A stretch of DNA of 64,000 bases from Chloroflexi bacterium TSY (GTDB lineage Bacteria; Chloroflexota; Anaerolineae; Caldilineales; Caldilineaceae). The notes beneath the pieces were generated by a model, which saw only the letters and a list, made by a program, of their open reading frames with translations, was not told the origin of the DNA and made no database searches. The position numbers and the translations under genes are program-made. Positions 8,391 to 20,121 of the stretch are shown piece by piece. Each line of letters opens with the position of its first letter. Position 1 is the stretch's first letter. The stretch is taken from positions 202,111 through 266,110 of the forward strand of contig JAHBNG010000005.1 in NCBI GenBank assembly GCA_019217005.1, in the 5' to 3' direction.

Positions 8391-11268
8391 TCAATTACAC
8401 ATCTTATTTTGATTTTTTATCCGTAAAGCAAAATCAGCCACCAATGCGTCTACGGTAATCGTGATGACACCCTCAGCATCAGCAACAGCTATTTCTGTGG
8501 CAAATATCTGTTCTGCACGAACAGTCTTATATGTATCCCACCACTCCAAGCTATAGGATTGACTAGGCTTGAAACCATCAATTGCAAAAGTGGTCGATAT
8601 CGGTTCGACCGGACGAGCATCTGCCGCATGCTTCCATGTATTCTGGCGATTCTGTATCCAGATATGAGCACAACCATTGACTAAATCTTTTTGTCCCCAT
8701 ACTCGTACTCCCTCATTGCCAACGGATGCATTTAGATCCTCATAATGCCCGTTATTTAAAGGAATTTCATCAATAAAATTATAATATGATCGAAATATAG
8801 AACGATGATCATGCGATTGCTCTTGATAGATCTGTCGATGGGTTGGGGCGCCAACCCAGAAAGACTCTATCAGGCCTCCCGAATTAATACCTCCCCAGAC
8901 CAGGTTGTGGAGCCACAGACCATTTGATACATTTTGCTCAAAAAGATCTGGTCCATCAAATATATATCCTGTCTCTCCACGCATGATAGGTTTCCCCGCG
9001 CCATTGGGACGATTGGCACCATGATACATACTGAGCTTCTGAGAAAAGAGCGCTGCATCATAAAAGTCCGAAAGTTCATAGATGTGCTGTAAAGGTTTCG
9101 TTCGCGATTCTTGAGCATAGTGATGTATATCGGCATAGTCAATATAGGCATAAGCGGGATTGGACCAGAACTGATTGGGGAATCTAGACCAAAAAGATGT
9201 CGTAACAAGATGAATATTCGGATGCTGAATCTGTTGCCCTTTAGGAATAAACTGCGTACGAAAGTATTTACCCAACTCATCAGCCAGGATATAGTGCAGA
9301 GCATCACCGGGATCGCCCTCATTAAGCAACTCCCAGGAATGAATATTGGGCGAAAATCCCCAGCGGGCCTGAAGATAACGCCACCATGCCTCTTGAAGCC
9401 ATCTAGTTTTGGTTTTGCCTTCGAGTTCACGCCCTCGACCAAAAAACAGCTTTTCGGGGTTTGTTTTCGGGGAATAAGTTGAAAGAGTTCCGTCCTTTTC
9501 ATGGATATTGAGTAAATAGTCGCTTTTTTCTAAGATAACCAATTTCAAATAAACATCATTCTGTTTCGCAAAGTCAAGAACCTTGTCAAATGCATATGAA
9601 TTACGCTGGTCAAAATAGAAGTGTTGTGCCATCCAGGGCTTATAGACTATATTTGGACCATACTCCTCATTGCCTTTTACCTCTTCAAGCCAGACATAAT
9701 CAACAAAGACATTGCCTGCCGTCGCATTTTCAATCGTCAGATAGAGCCGGTCCAGGAAATCATTATCCCCGCTATTCAAATTTCCCTCCAGGATAGACCA
9801 GCCACCATTTTCCGGATCTGCATAGTGATGCCACTTTTCGGTTGTACTATAGGTCGCCGCGACGACTGTGCCGGTGCCTGGATAGCTACAGCGTTTTGTT
9901 TCATCGTTGTTGTTCCATAGCCATCCGGCAATCTTCACTGTGAAACCGAAGGGATGTCCAGCAACTTTCGGACCGATCAACCCTTGTTCCTTGTAGCGTA
10001 CGCGCATCCGATAGTCGGTATTTGGTTTGACTGCCAACAAAGGTGACTCCCACCCCAGAACCATGCAGGGTGTTAGCTTGCGCTGTTGGCCTTTGTCGTT
10101 CTTGGTCTCATCGTGGGAAAGCCACAAAAATACGTCGCTGTCTTGTCTGGCAATTGGTGAGTCAACGCCAGGCGTTAAACTGAACGGCGGACCAGCATCA
10201 TGTCGAAGCCGACTATTATCTCCTTGTGTCTGATGTGCTGGGTTGAGGGATTTCCAGGGGCTCCAAGCAGATCCAAAGATAGACCACTGAGATAACCAAA
10301 TTCGCAATAGTTGAATATTATTTTCACGTAGCTTTTGAAAAGATGATTGATTTTCTGTTGGATTGATCCAATCAACTCGACGATAGTTTAGGTTGTAGCC
10401 AAGGCCAGGAAAATAGGTCCCATCATTATGCTCAAAGTATCGACGATCGCGTTCACTAACCCGGATGAAGCCTTTATTGCTGGAGGCGGCAACACGAAAG
10501 CTAGATGCATCTGTCTCGTTGTGGCCATCTTTATCTTGCACCGCTATTTTGTACTGCCAAACCCCCTGTTGATGTGGTGCGAAACGTACTTTCCAATTGG
10601 ATTCACCAGTCGGATAAAACCAGTCGTCATTCTTTTTGATTGCTTCCTCAAAGTGTTCGTAATAAAACGCAGGTTGGATGAAGACGGTTGTCCAGTTGTC
10701 TGGTGAAAAAAACGCATTAACCGTCACACCCAATTCCGGCTTGATTCCTGGTGGAGGTGTAAAATCATATGGAAAGTTGACATTTTCTGCAGATGTATTG
10801 ATCGACAATGTGATTTCAAATTTTTCATATTGAGGAATGGCTCCATCCGCATAATCACCCAAATTTGTAGATACTATTTCGATTCTAGATGTCCCTGGTG
10901 GCTCCGTTGAAATTGGTGTAGCAGTTGGTGTTGGATTGGGAATGGACCCGCCTTTGGGGGTAGATGTAGCAGTCGGACTGGGAATGGACCCACCATTAGG
11001 GGGTAGATGTAGCAGTTGGGCTGGGAATGGACCCGCTTTCTGAAGTCGCCGTGATGGTGGGTGTAGGGCTTGCAGTTGGTTCATTTGGCACAGTTCGTGT
11101 TTCGGATACTGCTTGCCCGGCCATGAATGGTATATAGAAGGAGAAGTTTTTTGATGAAGATTCTTGTGCTTTGGATTTTTGCATTCCAAGAGTGCAAGCA
11201 CTAAGACAAAGCGTTACAAGAAGACCAATACGAAAAAAGTTCCATTTTGATTTTTTATGTCGAGTCAT
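8391..11268 (-). pseudogene. Secreted multidomain glycoside hydrolase (DUF5060 + TIM barrel), frameshifted in linker
   Basis: Probably a cell-surface polysaccharide hydrolase. Reading from 11268: a signal peptide ending in lipobox-like LSAC, an Ala/Ser segment with FYIPFMAG, and a Thr/Pro/Ser linker built from the repeat GGSIPSPTATSTPK. Then a DUF5060-type beta-sandwich, and a (beta/alpha)8 hydrolase core with NEGD (acid/base Glu) and IMRGETGY (probable nucleophile Glu). A jelly-roll, CBM-like segment (from LLAVKPNTDYRMRVRY to NVFVDYVWLEE) is inserted inside the barrel. A C-terminal beta domain follows. One linker repeat reads CCCTAATGGTGGG where its neighbour reads CCCAAAGGCGGG, giving a stop and a +1 shift near 11000. 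A slipped linker repeat or a sequence error would both explain this. The start has AAGG 8 bases upstream. Confidence 0.78.
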
Positions 11269-11340
11269 TACGAGAACCTTTGAAAACTTCCGCACCTATA
11301 GCATTAATATTATTTTGGAATGGTGGTACCTATTCACTTT

Positions 11341-11425
11341 CAGTAGACCGCTATCGTTAGATTCTTCACTTCGTGGGTGCGATGCACCCACTGCGTGAAC
11401 GGAATGACACGATTGCGATCTACTG
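11341..11425 (+). repeat. Short CAGTAG hairpin element with perfect 5-bp duplication
   Basis: 85-bp palindrome: begins CAGTAGACCGCTATCGTTAG and ends ACGATTGCGATCTACTG. Flanked by ACTTT on both sides (11336-11340, 11426-11430). Its right end supplies the TAG stop codon of the minus-strand PQQ-propeller gene. Without it that gene would read on two codons to GAA TAG. Confidence 0.9.
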
Positions 11426-14400
11426 ACTTTTGTTGGCGACAACGGAATTTGGCATAACCAAAGTCCCACCACCCGGCTTGTTGTAGGCTTCTATTGTTGC
11501 GGTAAGTTTCTGGATATGATAAAGATCGCCTCTCATGAACCCAGGAATGTCAAGATAGCGTTCAAGCTCTTTTCCAGATTCTTTCAGAATGAGCGCTTTT
11601 GCCATGTAGAGTGCATGTGAATCATATAGTGGAGCAATGGAGTTTTCAGCGAAGGCATCTTCTGGAAATGTCACAAACCAGTATGGCGCTACTCTATAAT
11701 ATTCAGCAAGAGCTGCTTGGACTTTGTCTAAAGCGTGAACACGGAGATATTCAGCTAGTTCCGGCACCAGAAACATGAAGTTACTAGCCACAACTAAAGT
11801 GCGACAATAGGCGTGCTGGCTATTGGGACCTTTGCCAAATTCTCGGTAGGCCGAATCTTTGGTAAACTTGCTCACTCTCAACTTCATTAAGCGTTCTAAT
11901 TCGTCTTTAACCTCTGGTGATTCAGGTTCACCAGCAGCCTTTTCTAATTCCAGAAATCCCAAATACCCTGCAATGTAAGCATTATGGACAAATGGCATAT
12001 TGGTCAGAAGAGTGTCCGAGGGTTGTATCGAAAATTCCGTTTCAAATGCCTTTCGGCTGGCAGATAGGATGTCCTTGGCTCCACCAAACTCAGATGCATA
12101 TTGCCATAATGAATAGAACGCAAAGGGATTGCGTCCCCAAACCCCCTCTCCATTCCAGCCGCCGCTATTTTTGAATGTATGATTAACCGTTCTTGGAGCT
12201 TCGGCCTTGGCAAGATCGAGATCGTCTGGGAGGTCGAAAATATCACGTGCTGCTCCACCCCAGCCAATATGATTGTATTCATATGGCGGGTAATTGCTAA
12301 ATTCATTCTGGATATAGGTTCGAACCTCTTGCCTCAGTGCATCTGGCAGCAGTGGTAAAGTGCGAATGAGAGTGTAGATCGTTTCGGACGGATTATGCCA
12401 GTAATCAACCAGATCGTCTGCGCAAGTTTTGATGCTTCTACTCACCAAACCACCGTGGCGTCCATACCCTGGTCGCAAGTGCCCTGCATCCAGCATTTTC
12501 TGAATTTCCTGTTCTAACTCTTTTTGCAGGCCCTGATGTCCATGTAACGTAATGTCAGTCTCTTGAGATTTGACAATTTTTGCAAGCGGTAGGGCAATTG
12601 GAGCCACATTTGTTTTGGCAAAGGCCAGGATTGCATTACTGCGATGCATGTAAATTTTACCATTATAAGGAATTGGTGGGTTGCCATCGCCATGATTTCC
12701 ATAAATGCCGTTTGGACCGCCAAATGCCGAATAGTGATACGGCCAGTTGCTCTGAACTGGATAATAATATTGGCTACTATAGCCTGGCAAAATCTTATCA
12801 AATAGATTGTAAGCGAAATATGTCCATTCTATGCTCTGATCAACGATGCTAAAGGTTGCACCAACCCTATCGCAACAGCGATTCCAATAGATCTGATTCC
12901 CTCCAATCGCATATGCCTGGGGTTCGTCTACGGCATTCCACCCTCTCGTTGGTAAACTAATAAATGGAGTATCGAGTTTCCATCCACTAATATGTCCGCC
13001 AGTGATTGCAGGATCTGACATATAGTTATTGGATTGATAAATAACACCGTCTGGACCAACAGCCGGTGGATACCGATTCCCGTTGTCATTGCCTAGCCAA
13101 AGGATAGGGGCATATTCCGGTTTCCCATCATGATCGAAATCGTAGGTCGTCTCTTCACCGGTTGCAATATCCAAAACAAAATAGGTTCGGCGCCAGGGCT
13201 TCTCTTCGAAGTATTCCGTGACCGCTGTTGTCGTTCCATTCGGCGTGCGATTGGGTTTGCTCATGTCGAGGGTCTTAGTCCCCTCTATCCAATCTCCTGG
13301 TTCTTGACCTTCAACTCCCACAAATGTGCGTTTTGGATCGACAGCATGATTTGGATAGACATCCGCTTTTTCTGAATTAAAAAGCCTACTTTAATAGCTG
13401 GCCTGAACAAACGGTAATTGAAGCTGCCCGAGAGAATCACGCGATCTCGATAGATAACGGGCCACCAGGAACGGAAGCCCGCACCGGGAAGTTTTTTTGA
13501 TTTCCAAATCAAGTCACCATTAGCTGCATTGAGAGCATAGGCATGGCTGTCATTCGAGGCAAAGAAGACAACACCATCCCTGTATGCCGCTGAATATAGT
13601 ATCGGTCCATCTGTCCGATACTTCCAAGCCAATTGACCGGCCTTGGTCCCCTCTGCATGAACTGCATAGAAGTAACCGTCGCGATTACCGGCAAAAACTT
13701 TATTTTCGGCAAGTACTGGATTTGTGTGAAAACCCGCTGTTGCCTCATACGTCCAAAGCCCTTCACCAGTGAAAGCATCTACTGCGTGAATACGTCGGTC
13801 GAATCCGCCAAAATAGACTACACCATCGTGCACTGTTGGCGAATGACCCAATGGAAATTCAGTAGGATAGATCCAGCGCTCTGCTCCGTCTGACGCATTG
13901 AGTGCATAGAGTCCATGAGATGTGGCAATGAAGAGCATTTCATATGCAGCGATCACTTGTACTTTTTGGGAGATATATGATTCAAAAGGTTTGTGCCATA
14001 CAGGTTTGAGATTTCCAAGTACCTCTTCTGGCGTCCAGGAAGTAAGCTCCGGATTCGCACCTGCCATGGCCCACGCATTTATTAGATTGACATCGCCTGG
14101 AGTGGGTCGCGGCGTGCCAACCGTTGGTGAAACAGTCGGTGTCGTACTAGTCGTTGTCGTAGGAGTCTTTGAGGGAAGGGAATCCTCCGTCGGTATGGCA
14201 GTAGCTGTTGGCGTTGCATCGTTGGGTGGCGTATCCTCTGTAGGTGTTGGACTGTTTGTCGGTACGGAACTCTCTTCTGGCGTAGGTAAACGGACGCTGC
14301 GTTCAAAAAGGGGCAAGTAGATTTGAGGTGCTATGGAAGCCGATTCTACTCCGTCTTCATCCGTCTGTGCAAACGTTATCTGGATGGAATATAAAAATAT

Positions 14401-14457
14401 AATCGTCACAAAAATAAGAATGATTGATAACAGCCTAAATCTAGGATTGTTATGCAT
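11420..14457 (-). pseudogene. Secreted PQQ-type beta-propeller protein with C-terminal helical domain, frameshifted
   Basis: Translation would start at ATG 14457 (AGGAG 10 bases upstream; a longer ORF opens at 14487). A signal peptide ends near FAQ, followed by PQIYLPLFER and a Pro/Thr linker. Then come PQQ/BamB-like propeller blades (for example LYALNASDGAERWIYPTEF, IHAVDAFTGEGLWTYEA, AYALNAANGDLIWKSK). A run of five A near 13379-13383 puts the frame off. Six would restore GFFNSEKADVYPNHAVDPKRTF and continue the propeller to about 12600. The last ~380 residues form a mostly helical domain (KELEQEIQKML, YNHIGWGGAARDIFDL, GGWNGEGVWGRNPFAFY) that I do not recognise; an alpha/alpha-barrel is possible. 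No catalytic function can be named. The stop codon comes from an inserted hairpin element. Confidence 0.75.
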
Positions 14458-15230
14458 TACGATAGTTCTCCTTGTCGCCACATACATTAATTTTCAATCG
14501 ATGATTATTCCTGGATTTTATGTGGAACTTTTCTGGTATTTTTATAAAAATTGACGAAAAAATATACTATACTGCTAGCGAAAAGATGCTAGTACGTACA
14601 TTCGTAGCGGATGAACCAAATCGATGTATAGAAAGAATCAGCAACTTGTTGGATACGCGTACAAATTAAGCCGATATAGACCCTTCCCACGTTTGGCATA
14701 ATTATGAGAGTGGTTCGATGTTCTTAAGTTAGGGGTTCTATCAACGCAGACTCAGAAGGTATAGATTTATCTTGCCAAGATTTTTGAAAAAGCGATAGGT
14801 TGTATTTTATGGTGTTATGTCTACTTTCGAGTGGAGTATTATCCCGGCACCTCAGATATGACCTGTATGACTTTTGGGCGATAATACACAATATTTGTAA
14901 CCAAAAAACTTGTCCACTTGCAGCAAAAATGACTATATCACCCATCAGAATATTGTGCTTCACACATTAACTACTCGTGTTATACTATTTGCATACATGT
15001 CTGAAACTTCAAATATTCGTCGATTTATTCTCATGATTGACACGATTTTGCCGATAGGTATTTGAGATTTTAATGGCTGTTTTCCAGGTGTTAATCACGT
15101 AATTATTTTCTACCTGTAGACTTTCGCGAGATCATAATAGTGGCGCCAATTAAACTTCGGACAAGAGGCTCGATTTCTATTGAGAGCTTCTTGTCCGAAG
15201 TTCGAATGATGTGACTATCAGGAATGTTTT
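14458..15230. promoter_or_regulatory. AT-rich intergenic region between divergent genes, with a long hairpin at 15153-15202
   Basis: No protein-like ORF. It separates the minus-strand propeller gene from the plus-strand beta-helix gene and so must hold both promoters. The hairpin has a 19-bp stem with one mismatch (AACTTCGGACAAGAGGCTC against GAGCTTCTTGTCCGAAGTT) and a 10-base loop. It ends 28 bases before the beta-helix ATG, so it is probably in the 5' leader if transcription starts upstream of it. There is no T-tract, so it is not a clear terminator. Confidence 0.55.
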
Positions 15231-18200
15231 ATGTATATACAAAAGTGGTATTATATTTTCTTTGTGTTTATGTGGTTGTTGGTTCATGATTTTATTTTTG
15301 AGCAAGAACGGTCTGTTCAAGCAGAATCAATTCAGGGTCCATTGCACGACACTCAAGTTAGCGGAGAGCTCACCTCTGACACAGTTTGGGATATTTCTGG
15401 CAGTCCGTATGTTTTGACGGGGCAAATCGTGGTTCTTGAGGGTGTGACTTTGTCGATTCAATCAGGCGTGGTCGTTAAATCAAAAGCAGGCAGCGTGTTG
15501 GAAGTTAGAGGCGATTTGGAAGTCAATGGGACCAAGACAGAGCCTGTTATCTTTACTGCAACGCAGTCAAATCCCACTCCTGGATTCTGGCAAGGATTAC
15601 AGTTTGAAGCGACAAGCAAAGCAAATTTGAAACATTTTGTCATAGAGTATGCTGGACGGATTGATAACACAAACAAAATACGCGCCGCAATTCAAATTCA
15701 AAGTCAACGGGTCACGATTGAAAACGCTGATATCAGAAATATTCGGGGCGACGGAGTCTATAGCGCCGTTGGGCTAACGTTGCAAGAGAGCCGCATAGAT
15801 AATTTTACATCTAGCGGCGTGAACGTGTTGGGCAACCTGTTGCTGACGAATGTCGAAATTACAAATGGCAATCGAGGGGTAATCGTTGGTGGTGCATTTA
15901 CCTTAAGGCAGAACCGCATTTCAGAAATTGATCGATATGCGCTAACAGTAGCCAGTGATGCACTTACTTCGGGCCTATTTTTGGACAATACTCTACACAG
16001 TATAAATCTTCCAAAAGCGATTGCGATTGAAGGAAGTACGTTAGATGGCGTACATGATTGGCCATCTTGGATCACAGCATATGATTTGCATATGACTTCG
16101 TCTTTGGAAGTAGCCCCAACCGGTAGATTCACCCTGCCTGCTGGTATACAGATGCATTTTCTGCCCAGTACTCGTCTCCTGATTTCTGGGACACTCCATG
16201 CTCGCGGAACATCAGAGAAACCGATTCTTTTCACAGTAAATCGAACAGAACCAGATGCCGGTGATTGGCACGGTTTAAAGTTTCAAAATGGAAGTCAAGT
16301 CCGATTAGAACATATTATTCTAGAATATGCTGGAAGAAAAGATGAGGATACAAATTTGACCGCAGCGATTCAATCCAATAGTCACGATGTTGAATTAAGG
16401 CATTGCAAAATCCGAGAATCCCGCGGGGATAGTATCCTTAGTACAGTTCATCTGGTGATCGACGCATGTCGGTTCGCTGGTTTTACAGGAGTTGGAGTCA
16501 ATGCGGTTGGGAATGTCACTTTGAATGAAACTGAAATTATTGGGGGCAAGCACAGCATCGTTGTTGGTGGTGAGTATACCTTGACAAACAGTATCTTCTC
16601 AGGTGCAAGTGAATACCCTCTCAAATTATCTGGGGATCGGATTGCCTCTGGCACGTTTACCAATAATGTTGTTCGCGACAATCTTGTGGCTGCAATTGAA
16701 GTTACTGGAGGTTTACTTCACAATACCCATCAGTGGCCCCAGTGGATAACTGATTTTGAATTGGATCTGACTTCCTCCATTGTTGTCGAACAATCTGGCC
16801 TATTGTCAATCCCGGCTGGCGTACACATCAAGTTCCCGCTTGACAGTAGTCTGTTCGTCTCGGGAACTTTGAATATCATGGGAACTCAGGTACAACCTGT
16901 TCTGCTTACGGCACACAAAAGCGAACCTGCGCGAGGATTCTGGAGAGGGGTAGAGTTTGCCTCGACAAGTAATGGATTTTTGCGACACTTTATTGTCGAA
17001 TATGCTGGACGAGAGGTCAACCAGAGAGATGTGAATGCGGCTGTCGTCATTAAGAGCCACAATGTTGTGCTGGAAAATGGAGTTATTCGTCACAGTAGAA
17101 GCGATGGAATTCATAGTTTGGCCAATGTGGTGATACGTGACAGCCAGATTCGTGAATTTGGCGGAACTGGAGTGTATGTAGCAGAAGACCTGATATTGTT
17201 GCGGACGGAACTCGTCAGTGGCACGCGCGGAATTATCGCAGATAGTGCATTTGCGATTGCTAATAGCACAATTTCTGGGATAGAGGAAACTTCCTTACGA
17301 GTAAATGTACAGGCTGTTGCGGATAGTGTCTTCACTGAAAATACGATTGCAGGAACAACGAAAGATATAATTGAATGGAGGGCAATTGAATGGCATACAT
17401 GAATGGCCCTCTTGGCTGGCAGAAAAGGAGCTTGTGTTTCTCTCGTCTTTGGCAGTAGAACGTGATGGCAGGCTTACAGTGCCGCAAGGTGCGACTCTTC
17501 ATTTTCCGTTTGGCAGCGTTGTCAGTATAGAAGGTTCTCTGGACGTAAATGGCACTCAAGAATTTCCAGTGTTATTTACATCTAGTCGTCTGAACCCTAC
17601 TCCTGGTACTTGGCACGGGCTACGTTTTGGCGCTGACAGCAGGGCGGAGATGAAGCATTTTGCCGTTGAGTATGCCGGACAAAAAGACGACGAGACCGGT
17701 ATTAGCGCGGGGATCATAATTCATAGCGATCAGGTCAACATAGAATCTGGACGCATTGAACATACAGACGGGGATGGAATCTACAGCTCTGTTGGCCTGA
17801 AAATGTTCGATGGTTATATCTCGGATTTTGCGACCATTGGCCTCAATGTTGCTGGCGATCTGACTTTAGGAGATACCAGGATTGTTAGCGGTACAAGTGG
17901 ATTAAGTGTGTCTGGTGTGTATACGCTGACCAACAATTCGCTCTCTGACGTAACAGGCTATGCACTTCAAGTGCAAGCTGATTCCATCGGCCCAAGTAAA
18001 TTGTCCGGCAACATGTTCAGTGGAGGCATCAACAACGCAATTAAAGTTGAGGGTGGCATGCTAGATGGCGAACACCATTGGCCTACATGGATTGCCGATC
18101 ACGAGATACATCTGACCTCCGGATTGGAGGTGAATCAAGGGGGGATGCTCACTCTATCGCCAGGCACAAATCTGCATTTTCCATTTGCAGGTTCTCTACG

Positions 18201-20121
18201 CGTTCATGGTAAGTTGGTTGGCAAAGGAACTGCCGAAAATCCCATCATCTTTACAGCAAATCGTGATGGGCCAACAGTTGGATTCTGGCGGGGCTTGAAT
18301 TTCGCACCCAAAAGCGAGGTCAAATTGGAGCACTTTCGCGTGGAATATGCAGGGCGACCCGACGAGGATACAGGCATTCGGACGGCCGTTCTAATTGAAA
18401 GCAGCGACGTGGATTTGCTGGGTGCTGAGATAAAACACACGCGCGGCGATGGAATCTATAGCCTGACAGATTTCGTTTTGAAAGAAAGCCACATCTATAG
18501 CAACACCCAGGTCGGTATACGCTCACTTGGTTCATTGATCGTGTCTGACACGGTGATCGAAGGTGGTACCCATGGAATCATAGCTGACGACACCTATACA
18601 CTGACAAATAATAGCGTGGTTGGAGCAAGTGAATATGGCCTACGCCTCGTCTCAGAAGCAATAGGAGTAGGGGGATTTAAGAATAATACGATCAGTGGAG
18701 GTGCAATCGAAGTAGCTGGCGGTCAAATCGAGGGCACTATCCAGTGGCCAGCATGGTTGGCTTCATATGAGATACATTTAACATCACCACTAGAAGTCAG
18801 TCAGGGCAGTTCATTAAGCCTGCCAACGGGGCTGCATTTGCACTTTCCTTTTGCAAGTGCATTCGTGATAAAAGGTAAGCTGGATGGACGTGGCACACCA
18901 GAACAGCCGATCGTCTTTACCGTGAATACGAACGAACCGAAAAGTGGATTCTGGCAAGGTTTAATTTTCGAAAGCGGTAGTGATGTCAAACTGGCGCATT
19001 TCCGGGTCGAGTATGCAGGACGTACCAATGATGTCAAGGGTATCCAGTCTGCTCTAGTGGTTGAAAGCGAAAAAGTAGACTTGGAACATGCTGAAATTAG
19101 ATATACTCGCGGGCATGGAGTCCTGACCCTCGTGCCCTTCTCTTTGCGCGAAAGCCATATCTATAGCCACACGGATGCGGGGATACTTGCTGTGGGTCCA
19201 TTAACGGTGTCTGATACAGCAATCGAAGGTGGAACACACGGAATAATAGCCCATAGTGATTATGCATTGACAAATAATCACGTAACTGGAGCAAGTGAAT
19301 ATAGTCTCGTTATCGCAGCAGAAGCAATTGGGAAAGGGAAATTTGAAAACAATATCGTGAACGGTGGAACAGTTGAGGCGATCCGTATCGCGGGTGGTCA
19401 GATCAAAGGCGATGTTATTTGGCCAGATTGGCTCACGTCATATGCTATCCATCTTGTTTCATCCTTGGAAGTTGAACAAGGAAGCTCGCTACAGCTACCT
19501 CCAGGATTGCGCATCTACTTTCCATTTGGTGGCGTTTTGGATGTGAGAGGAAAGCTTCAAGGGAAAGGAACATCAGATCAACCGATAGTATTTACAGCCC
19601 GACGAGATGTTCCGAGGCATGGATCCTGGTATGGGTTAAATCTTGCTGAGGGGAGCGAACTTGTCTTAGAAAACTTTGTGATTGAGTATGCAGGCAGAAA
19701 AAATCAGGAAACTGGCCGAGCAGCAGCGATCGCTGTCGATAAGGCCGTTGGGCGACTAACCAAAGGAATTATCCGTAAGAATGCTGGCGATCATATCTAT
19801 GTGGTCGATAGCTCAGATTTTTCGATCACCGAAAGTCAGATATATGAAGGGTGGAACTGCGCAATCATCAATCAAAGTTCAGATTCACCTGTACAAGCGA
19901 CAAACGTCTGGTGGGGAACATCAAAAGGTCCACCTCATCCAATTTTAAACCCTGGCGGAGATGGACAAGGAGTAAGCGATGGAGTGAACTTTCATCCCTG
20001 GATGACGGCCGAACCAGACAATTTCGAACCCGGACAGAATCCCATGCCAGATTTGAGCATGTATCCAGTGCGGATCTATAGTCCAATCTTGTTAAAGCGA
20101 TTTAAGAGTCGTTGTTCTTAA
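15231..20121 (+). pseudogene. Giant secreted parallel beta-helix protein, seven repeats, one frameshift
   Basis: ATG 15231 has AGGAA 7 bases upstream. An N-terminal signal peptide precedes about 1,600 residues of right-handed beta-helix. Seven modules of about 225 aa each carry, in order: a H-x-WP-x-W opener, a LEV/LP-G block, GT...P-I-FT, a GFW-GL block, an EYAGR block and a GDGIYS block. The seven EYAG[RQ] sites start near 15645, 16326, 16998, 17667, 18342, 19011 and 19686. The frame breaks near 17375: frame 1 ends at 17402 and frame 2, already open, continues with GGQLNGIHEWPSW. The C-terminus has NVWWGTSKGP followed by MYPVRIYSPILLK. Such proteins act outside the cell as adhesins or polysaccharide-binding or -cleaving scaffolds. 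No lyase active site is recognisable. It overlaps the tail of the convergent gene by 20 bases. Confidence 0.82.

Noticed and set aside
7576..8458. Short ORFs in the gap between the sulfotransferase-like gene and the hydrolase
   Set aside because: Composition looks random, no motifs, and they overlap dispersed repeats.
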